Shown: positions 1-5,125 of the stretch, piece after piece
Position numbering within the stretch: the first letter of the stretch is position 1
How the letters are laid out: the number at the start of each line of letters is the position of its first letter
Assembly (NCBI RefSeq): GCF_005518285.1
Contig: NZ_SJDU01000159.1
Location: 1-5,125 of the forward strand
Reading direction: 5' to 3'
Length of the DNA: 5,125 nt
Source: Brachyspira catarrhinii
Lineage (GTDB): Bacteria > Spirochaetota > Brachyspiria > Brachyspirales > Brachyspiraceae
The notes under the pieces: generated by a model
Databases searched by the model: none
The model's input: the letters and a program-made list of their open reading frames with translations, nothing else
What the model was told of the DNA's origin: nothing
Translations under genes and position numbers: made by a program

Positions 1-544
1 AACCGAATAAAGAATCAAAAATCAAATAGGAGAAAAATTTAAAGACAGAGAAGGAAGAATTATCTCTTTGGAATTTGACGATTTTATTTTATTCAATGTT
101 TATTTTCCAAACGGCGGAAAGTCGGAAGAGCATTTTGAATATAAATTAAATTTTTACGAAGAAATTATTAAATATTTAAAAAAATTAAAAAATAAAAAAA
201 ATGTAATATTATGCGGAGATATGAATATCGCTCATACGGAAATCGATTTGGCGCGTCCTAAAGAAAACGAAAAAAATATTGGATTTTTGCCAGAAGAGAG
301 AGCGCTTATAACAAAATTTTTAAATAGCGGATTTACCGACACTTTTAGAATGTTTGTCAAAGAAGGAGGACATTACAGTTGGTGGGATTTTAAGACGGGA
401 GCGAGAGCGAGAAATGTCGGCTGGAGAATCGATTATTTTTTTGTTAATAACGAAATTGCGAAAAATATTAAAAGAGCGGATATATTAAGCGAAGTTATGG
501 GAAGCGACCATTGTCCGATTTTAATAGAATTTGAAAATAAATGA
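1..544 (+). CDS. xth: Exodeoxyribonuclease III, C-terminal part (5' end outside window, probable frameshift near 17-28)
   Basis: This is a DNA repair enzyme of the ExoIII/AP endonuclease family (exonuclease-endonuclease-phosphatase fold), which cuts at abasic sites and degrades 3' ends, acting in the cytoplasm in base excision repair. Counting from the TTG at 68, the visible family motifs are NVYFPNG (active-site Tyr12), GDMNIAH (Asp51, Asn53), the SWW/GAR/RN block (about 104-116), RIDYFFV (Asp122) and the terminal GSDHCP (Asp147, His148). These match the catalytic Tyr, Asp/Asn, Asp and Asp-His of ExoIII. The N-terminal third, with the metal-binding Asn and Glu, lies outside the window. The TTG at 68 is unlikely to be the true start, because family residues (IGEKFKDREGRI) continue upstream in the same frame to about position 26. 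A TAA at 8-10 closes that frame, and the +1 neighbouring frame reads PNKESKIK just before it. The gene may therefore be frameshifted, or the sequence may lack one base. Full-length relatives are about 250-270 residues. The family call is very secure; intactness is not. Confidence 0.93.
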
Positions 545-547
545 CGC

Positions 548-575
548 TTGATTTTTTTACTATATGTAATATATT
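548..575 (+). promoter_or_regulatory. Possible sigma-70-type promoter for the YggT-TPR-SWIM unit
   Basis: The spacer between the ExoIII stop and the YggT start contains TTGATT (548-553) and TATATT (570-575), separated by 16 bases. They match the -35 and -10 consensus at 4 and 5 of 6 positions. An alternative -10 is TATAAA at 585-590. In DNA this AT-rich, such matches arise easily by chance. The main support is position: this is the only sizeable gap before three closely packed genes. Confidence 0.3.
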
Positions 576-601
576 AGAATTTATTATAAAATTAATTCTA
601 A
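574..601 (+). repeat. 8-bp perfect inverted repeat in the YggT leader
   Basis: TTAGAATT (574-581) is followed, after 12 bases, by its exact reverse complement AATTCTAA (594-601). No T-run follows on the + strand (the next bases are AAAGGG), so it is not a rho-independent terminator for the ExoIII gene. It could be an operator or a leader hairpin just downstream of the putative promoter. With only two G-C pairs possible in the stem, chance is a real alternative. Confidence 0.35.
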
Positions 602-631
602 AAAGGGAAATATAAATTAATCGGATATTAT

Positions 632-952
632 ATGCTTATACAAGTCGTTAATTTTATATATGTTTTGATAATTCAGGCTTTGAGGCTTTATTCTTTTATA
701 TGGTTTATATGGATTATCATAAGTTGGCTAACCGCGTTTGGAGCGATTCATTTGGATTATTATAATCCTATCGTAAGATTTTTTTATAATATAACGGACG
801 GAATAATCGACAGAATATTTGGAGATTTTAGAAGTAAATTTATAATCGGAATGATTGACATATCTCCTTTGGTATTTCTTTTAATAATCAATATGGTTCT
901 TCCAAGAATAATAAGAATGATTTATATATATATATTAAGATTGATAGCGTAA
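632..952 (+). CDS. YggT-family small integral membrane protein
   Basis: The 106-residue protein has two strongly hydrophobic stretches, about residues 3-36 and 70-104, separated by a polar loop, so it probably sits in the inner membrane. Family signposts are SW at 31-32 in the first membrane segment, NP at 45-46, TD at 55-56 and the hallmark IDISP at 75-79 opening the second segment. YggT proteins are usually about 90-190 residues, and many of the short type have this two-segment layout. The family is widespread but poorly understood; it has been tied to membrane and osmotic homeostasis, and in some lineages to cell division or envelope genes. The usual Pro after TD is replaced by Gly57, and the Arg-rich loop differs from the common form. 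The ATG at 632 is preceded only by a weak CGGA (622-625). A better-looking AAAGGGA (602-608) lies too far upstream. A TPR gene follows after six bases. Confidence 0.85.
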   Translation: MLIQVVNFIYVLIIQALRLYSFIWFIWIIISWLTAFGAIHLDYYNPIVRFFYNITDGIIDRIFGDFRSKFIIGMIDISPLVFLLIINMVLPRIIRMIYIYILRLIA

Positions 953-958
953 ATTATT

Positions 959-3100
959 ATGGAATCGTTAGATAAAATAATGGAATATATGAGCGAAGGC
1001 GATTTTAGGAAAGCCATAAAAGAACTTAATCTAATAATAGAACATGAACCTAATAACGCTCAAGCTTTTTATATGCGAGGCAAATCGGCGTTTATAGAAT
1101 TACAAAACGAAAAATACGATAATAATTTGGAAATTAATTTTATATATTCCGCAATCGAAAACGATTTAAATAAATGTATAGAAATAGACCCGAGTATAAT
1201 AGACGCTTATCGAGGTTTAATGTATTTAAATAGAATTTTAAAAAATGTGGATAAAGAAAGAGAATTCGCTCAAACCCTCTTGGAAAAAGCTAAAGAATTG
1301 GAAGAAACTTCGACTGACGCTTTGCTTATGCTTGCAAGCAGCTATTTAAACAACGGAAAAAACGAATCGGATTTTCATCAAGCGATTGGTTTTTACGATG
1401 ATTTTATTAAAAGAGTAGATATTGAAGACGGCAAGATGGCGAGATTTGAAAGAGGACTCTGCTATTATAATTTGGGTATTTTAAATAAAGCCGATGCGGA
1501 AGCGAATAAACTCATTGAAGATTTTCCGATGTATGATGACGCTTATTTTTTGAAAGGAATCGCATTATCCAAAAGCGGAATCGATTCGGAATTTTTTGAA
1601 GACGCGATATTCTTTTTAAATAAAGCGATAGAATTAAATAATCAAAATTACAACGCGTTATACGAAATCGCGGAATGGTATTTTGAAAAAGGAAATTATA
1701 AAAAAGCCATAGAAACCTACGACAAATTACTTGAAAGCAAAAATAAATATAATTTAGCCGCTTTGCTTGGAAAAACTCAAACATTTCATGATATGATTGT
1801 AGAAAGCGGAGAATATACGGGAAGCGAAGAACAAAATAAAAATTTAACCGAAGCCTTTAATTTGATAAACAAAGTTATTGAAATTTTAGGAAACGATAAA
1901 AGAATCGTTCAATATAAATATTATAGAGGAGATTTGTTTTCTTATAAAGGCGAAATTGACAAAGCTAAAGAAGAGTTTGAAAAAATTGCCGAAGAAAAAG
2001 AAATTGCGGACGCTCTATATTATAGAATCGCCGAATTTTATTATAATTACGCGCAAAGCAAAGAATATTATAAAAAATCTTTAAATTATTTGGAAAAAAT
2101 AAAAGATAAAAAAAACGCCGCTTATAATTTGTCAATATTTGCAAATTACGAATTAAAAAATTATAAAGAGATAGTTAAAATATGCGAGGAATTTTTAAAT
2201 AATTTTTTGAACGATAAAAATTCTAACGAAGAAAAAAATATTTATTATATAAGATTTATTTACGCTTATTCTTTGCAAATGATTGATTCTCATAATTACG
2301 ATTTGATAATTGAAAACTATAAATTATGTCTTAACGATGAAACTTTGGATAAGGCTTTGATATATAGAAATATTGCAAAAATAATGATTTACAATATGAG
2401 CATGAATTATTATTTGAAAGGAATGGAATATTTGCAACTTTCAATGAAATTAAACGATGCGATATCTTATTATTTATACGCTAAAGAATTATTTTACGGA
2501 AATATTATCGCTCCCTGCCCCGAACTTGCGCTTGGTTTGGCTAATACTTCAATCGAACTTGACGGCAATTTGGAATACGCTTATATAATAATGGGAAGAG
2601 GTTACGAACTCGGCAGAGGAATAGAAAAGAATCCGAATAAAGCTTTTGAAATATATTATAAAGCGAACGAAATCGCTAAAATAAACAATTCAAAATCTTC
2701 TTGCGCTAAAGCCGCTTTGGCACACTGTTATTATAATGGAATAGGAGTCGAAAAAAATCAATCTATGGCTTTAAGTATAGTGAAGAAAACCGCCGAAACT
2801 CGAGGAAAATTTTCTCATAGTCATATAGCCTTATTATATTCTTATTTTGCGCTTGAATGTTTTGAAGGATTCGATTTGAAAAAGGCTCTTTCTTTATTTA
2901 ATCAAACTTTGCCTCATTATAGCGACTTATCCGTAGTTATGACTTTAAAAAGATTATATAAAAGATTGGGTAGAAAAAAAGACATTAAACGAATGATAAA
3001 AATCGAAGCGGAAACTTTGAAAAGAACGGGAGAATTCAATTTAAATTATTTAAGAAATTATATTAAGAATTTTAAGAATTTTTACCCGATTCCTTTTTAA
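959..3100 (+). CDS. Tetratricopeptide repeat / Sel1-like repeat protein
   Basis: This 713-residue, almost entirely alpha-helical repeat protein lacks a signal peptide or membrane segment, so it is probably a cytoplasmic scaffold for protein-protein interaction. TPR-type helical pairs run through most of the length. The clearest are residues 5-38 (ending NNAQAFYMRGK), about 155-205 (GLCYYNLG, then DDAYFLKGIAL) and about 228-260 (ALYEIAEWYFEKGNYKKAI). The middle, about 300-480, is more diverged but keeps the helical pattern. Near the C-terminus the type changes to three Sel1-like repeats, about 501-533, 541-573 and 583-613, marked by YELGRGIEKN (549-558) and YYNGIGVEKN (591-600). The last 100 residues are helical and basic. 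I see no catalytic motif. The ATG lies six bases after the YggT stop with no obvious Shine-Dalgarno, which suggests translational coupling. Its own stop overlaps the next start by one base. The repeat class is secure; the binding partner is unknown, with the SWIM protein downstream the best candidate. Confidence 0.9.
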   Translation: MESLDKIMEYMSEGDFRKAIKELNLIIEHEPNNAQAFYMRGKSAFIELQNEKYDNNLEINFIYSAIENDLNKCIEIDPSIIDAYRGLMYLNRILKNVDKEREFAQTLLEKAKELEETSTDALLMLASSYLNNGKNESDFHQAIGFYDDFIKRVDIEDGKMARFERGLCYYNLGILNKADAEANKLIEDFPMYDDAYFLKGIALSKSGIDSEFFEDAIFFLNKAIELNNQNYNALYEIAEWYFEKGNYKKAIETYDKLLESKNKYNLAALLGKTQTFHDMIVESGEYTGSEEQNKNLTEAFNLINKVIEILGNDKRIVQYKYYRGDLFSYKGEIDKAKEEFEKIAEEKEIADALYYRIAEFYYNYAQSKEYYKKSLNYLEKIKDKKNAAYNLSIFANYELKNYKEIVKICEEFLNNFLNDKNSNEEKNIYYIRFIYAYSLQMIDSHNYDLIIENYKLCLNDETLDKALIYRNIAKIMIYNMSMNYYLKGMEYLQLSMKLNDAISYYLYAKELFYGNIIAPCPELALGLANTSIELDGNLEYAYIIMGRGYELGRGIEKNPNKAFEIYYKANEIAKINNSKSSCAKAALAHCYYNGIGVEKNQSMALSIVKKTAETRGKFSHSHIALLYSYFALECFEGFDLKKALSLFNQTLPHYSDLSVVMTLKRLYKRLGRKKDIKRMIKIEAETLKRTGEFNLNYLRNYIKNFKNFYPIPF

Positions 3101-4578
3101 TGCAAAATTACATGAAAAATGATATAACCGACAAATTAAAAATATTAAAAAAATATACCGAAGAAAATTTTTTAATTTCTTTAACCAATAAAGGAATATA
3201 CAATCGAGCGTTAAAAGATTTCAAAAATATGCAAAATAACAATAGGTTTCAACCAATTGTTAAAATAGTAGAAAATAAAATAAAAATTTCTTTCGACAAT
3301 ACGGAAATATTTTTTACGGAAAATATTAAAGAAGCGACTTGCAATTGTCCTTCTAAAAAAATTTGCAAACATATAATTATAGCTTTATTATATATAAAAG
3401 AATTAACAAAAGATTTTAAAACCGAAATTCAAGCTCAAAAAAAATTTGAAGAAATAAATAATATAAAAAATAAAAATACAAAAAAAGAATCAAAAGAAAA
3501 AAATAAAATTATCGATTCCAATATTTTGGAATTTTCAAAAAATTTTATAGAAAATATTTTTGCAAAAGGATTTTACGGATGCCATGAAAAAGATTTTGAT
3601 ACAGCGGAACAAATTGCAACAAAATTAAATATTAACGAAATGCCAGAACTTGCAAAACTTTTTAGAAGTTTATCTCAAAGCATTGACGCTATGATAAATA
3701 AAAAAGCGTTTTTCAATAAAATTTTTACAATGAAAACTTTATCGAAAATTTATAATACGATTAACGCCATTGAAAACGCGAAAAAAAATAATGATGAAAC
3801 TACGATTAAATTACTTACGGGAGAAAATAAAAACGCGTATATTGAAAAATCTTCGGGTGAGTTTATAGGTTTGGGCGCTTATCCTTGGATTTCGTCTTCG
3901 GGTTATTTTGGTTTGACTTCCATTCTTTACGATTTGATTTCAAAAAAAATTTGTTTTTATTCTCATACTCTTCCGACTTTTTACGATGATTCAAAAAATT
4001 TAAAAAATCTTTATGACGATATTAATTCCAATTATTATAAAAAAATTCATTGGGAAAATAATATTTCAATGGAAACTATTTCAAAATATAAAATAAAATT
4101 AACGAATTATAAAATAAATAACGAAAATAGAATTTCCTCAAGCAAAAAAACTTCCGTAATTGTTGTCGAAAAAATAGATTATGATTTTATAAAAAATATT
4201 AAAGAAGAAATTAAAAATTCAAAATTATTTATTTCAAGTTTTGAAGATATAAAAAATATTGATTTTAAATTTGATTATTTCAATAATAAAAACGAAGCTA
4301 AAATTTTAATTTCGGAATTTCAAAAAATAGAAAATATAAATTTCGATAAAGTAAGTCAAATTCTTTTTTTCGATATTTTAAATAACAACGAAAAACTTAC
4401 TTTAAATATAAAATATAATCAAATCAACTCGCATGGATTCGATTACATAAAAAATTATAAAAACTCGGAAATTGATAAAAATAAATTTATCGTTTTTACA
4501 ACTAAAGAAAAATCAAAATTTTCTCCGATAAGCTTTATAAATATAAACGCGGTTATAAATATATTTTTTGAAAGATAA
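3100..4578 (+). CDS. SWIM zinc-finger domain protein
   Basis: The 492-residue protein carries a SWIM motif, CxCx5CxH, at Cys81, Cys83, Cys89 and His91, followed by the typical hydrophobic helix (IIIALLYIKEL). SWIM fingers bind zinc and are thought to contact DNA or proteins. Before the finger is a beta-rich N-terminal part. After it come a Lys/Asn-rich low-complexity linker (about 110-140), a helical region (about 145-225), and a block opening with GLGAYPW (257-263) and SGYFGLT (267-273), with Trp318 and RISSS (344-348). From memory, larger bacterial SWIM proteins share this order, so this appears to be a full family member and not a fragment. Residues 350-492 match nothing I recognise; there is no helicase or transposase domain. 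The ATG overlaps the TPR stop as TAATG; an in-frame ATG at 3112 is an alternative start. Neither has a Shine-Dalgarno, so translation probably depends on ribosomes leaving the TPR gene. The gene looks richer in A than its neighbours, with several 7-8 base A-runs. Function is unknown. Confidence 0.88.
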   Translation: MQNYMKNDITDKLKILKKYTEENFLISLTNKGIYNRALKDFKNMQNNNRFQPIVKIVENKIKISFDNTEIFFTENIKEATCNCPSKKICKHIIIALLYIKELTKDFKTEIQAQKKFEEINNIKNKNTKKESKEKNKIIDSNILEFSKNFIENIFAKGFYGCHEKDFDTAEQIATKLNINEMPELAKLFRSLSQSIDAMINKKAFFNKIFTMKTLSKIYNTINAIENAKKNNDETTIKLLTGENKNAYIEKSSGEFIGLGAYPWISSSGYFGLTSILYDLISKKICFYSHTLPTFYDDSKNLKNLYDDINSNYYKKIHWENNISMETISKYKIKLTNYKINNENRISSSKKTSVIVVEKIDYDFIKNIKEEIKNSKLFISSFEDIKNIDFKFDYFNNKNEAKILISEFQKIENINFDKVSQILFFDILNNNEKLTLNIKYNQINSHGFDYIKNYKNSEIDKNKFIVFTTKEKSKFSPISFININAVINIFFER

Positions 4579-4598
4579 ATAAAAAATATTTCGATAAT
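4568..4598 (+). promoter_or_regulatory. Possible promoter for the MgtC-like gene
   Basis: TTGAAA (4568-4573), overlapping the end of the SWIM gene, and GATAAT (4593-4598) each match the -35 and -10 consensus at 5 of 6 positions. The 19-base spacing is longer than ideal. The 51-base gap after a tightly coupled gene trio makes a separate promoter reasonable, but read-through from upstream is equally possible because no convincing terminator is visible. Confidence 0.22.
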
Positions 4599-4629
4599 TA
4601 TAAATACGAAAAAATTATGCGAGTTAATT

Positions 4630-5125
4630 ATGATAAAAGAATCAATCGAATATATATTGTCCGACTACAGCGTTTTGGAAATTGCGACAAGAATAATGGT
4701 TGCCTATATAATGGGAATTTTTATCGGCTGGGAGAGAGCGCAACATAAAAAACCGATTGGAAGCAGAACTACAAGCATAGTATGTATGGGAGCGGCGATT
4801 TTGTCATGCTACGAAGAAATTTTTGCAAAAATGATAATGATTCAAAATTACGAACTTGTAAAAGTAGGAAGCGAAATATTATACAGGACTCCCGATTATA
4901 ACAGAATAACAGCTCAAATAGTTTCGGGAATAGGATTTTTGGGAGCGGGAATGATTATTCAAAACAGAGGAAAACTTCATGGAATCACGACTGCGGCGAT
5001 AGTTTGGGTTACGGCATGTTTGGGAATTGTAATCGGTTCGGGCGAATGGATTTTATCGGGCATCGGTTGTTTATGCGTATTTTTAAGCGCTTCGATTTAT
5101 AGAGTTCCCTATTTGATGGCAAACA
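4630..5125 (+). CDS. MgtC/SapB-family membrane protein (3' end outside window)
   Basis: 165 codons are visible before the window ends. The protein is hydrophobic and should sit in the cytoplasmic membrane. The MgtC/SapB N-terminal domain is clear: GIFIGWERAQ (29-38) with PIGSRTTSIVCMGAA (42-56), then RITAQIVSGIGFLGAGMI (92-109) and HGITTAAIVWVTACLG (117-132). These correspond to the family's IGLER, G-R-T and SGIGFLGAG...GLTTAA...W signatures. Relatives include Salmonella MgtC, a virulence factor linked to low-magnesium and intracellular survival, and plain housekeeping YhiD/SapB-type proteins. The sequence cannot say which role applies here. Full relatives are often about 140-240 residues, so a C-terminal tail of unknown type may follow. 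The ATG at 4630 is the only normal start after the upstream in-frame stop at 4576-4578, and a weak GAG (4621-4623) sits at suitable distance. An ATG at 4617 is in another frame and soon stops. Confidence 0.9.
   Translation, partial: MIKESIEYILSDYSVLEIATRIMVAYIMGIFIGWERAQHKKPIGSRTTSIVCMGAAILSCYEEIFAKMIMIQNYELVKVGSEILYRTPDYNRITAQIVSGIGFLGAGMIIQNRGKLHGITTAAIVWVTACLGIVIGSGEWILSGIGCLCVFLSASIYRVPYLMAN

Noticed and set aside
68..70. TTG at 68 as the true start of a 158-residue protein
   Set aside because: ExoIII-like residues continue upstream in frame, no Shine-Dalgarno precedes it at a good distance, and a protein starting here would lack essential N-terminal metal-binding residues.
534..558. Possible terminator after the ExoIII gene (AAAATAA, loop, TTGATTTT, T-run)
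   Set aside because: The stem would consist only of A-U pairs with a bulged G, too weak to support a terminator call.
1512..1784. 90-codon open frame on the minus strand
   Set aside because: It lies wholly inside the TPR gene, its translation has no recognisable motif, and it is rich in Phe and Arg as expected from the complement of Lys/Glu/Ser-rich coding sequence.
3340..3372. CxCx5CxH as part of a SNF2 helicase or a MULE-type transposase
   Set aside because: Both families can carry SWIM fingers, but the rest of this 492-residue protein shows no Walker A/DEAD-type helicase motifs or DDE transposase pattern.
4589..4611. Possible hairpin TTTCG...CGAAA after the SWIM gene
   Set aside because: The stem is only 5 bp with a 13-base loop and is followed by A-rich sequence instead of a T-run, so it is not a terminator.
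4617..4755. ATG at 4617 as start of a separate small gene
   Set aside because: Its frame differs from the MgtC-like gene, it stops after about 40 codons, and the residues resemble no family.

Overview
The window is very AT-rich DNA, with A/T-dominated intergenic spacers and Lys-, Asn- and Ile-rich proteins. All recognisable genes lie on the + strand. Composition, the long TPR/Sel1-repeat protein and the general look of the proteins fit a host-associated anaerobe of the Brachyspira type (Spirochaetes). That assignment is an inference from style, not from a diagnostic marker, and another low-GC lineage cannot be excluded. NCG codons such as GCG, TCG and ACG are fairly frequent for such AT-rich DNA.

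Layout from left to right. Positions 1-544 hold the C-terminal two thirds of exodeoxyribonuclease III, entering from the left edge. Its frame is closed upstream by a TAA at 8-10, while the neighbouring frame appears to carry the preceding residues, so a one-base frameshift (real or a sequencing error) is likely near 17-28. Positions 545-631 are an 87-base spacer with a possible promoter and an 8-bp perfect inverted repeat. Positions 632-952 encode a small YggT-family membrane protein. Six bases later comes a 713-residue TPR plus Sel1-like repeat protein (959-3100). Its stop codon overlaps by one base (TAATG) the start of a 492-residue SWIM zinc-finger protein (3100-4578). After a 51-base AT-rich spacer, an MgtC/SapB-family membrane protein starts at 4630 and runs off the right edge.

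The YggT, TPR and SWIM genes look like one transcription and translation unit: spacing is 6 bases and then a 1-base overlap, and the two downstream genes lack convincing Shine-Dalgarno sequences. The tightest functional link is the TPR/Sel1 scaffold with the SWIM protein, which may act as a pair. Their process is unknown. The SWIM protein is more than a bare zinc finger: it carries helical and C-terminal regions that I recall from larger bacterial SWIM proteins often encoded near MoxR ATPase and VWA-domain genes. None of those partners is inside this window. The flanking ExoIII (DNA repair) and MgtC-like genes look like ordinary neighbours. I found no RNA genes, CRISPR arrays, insertion sequences or integration sites.
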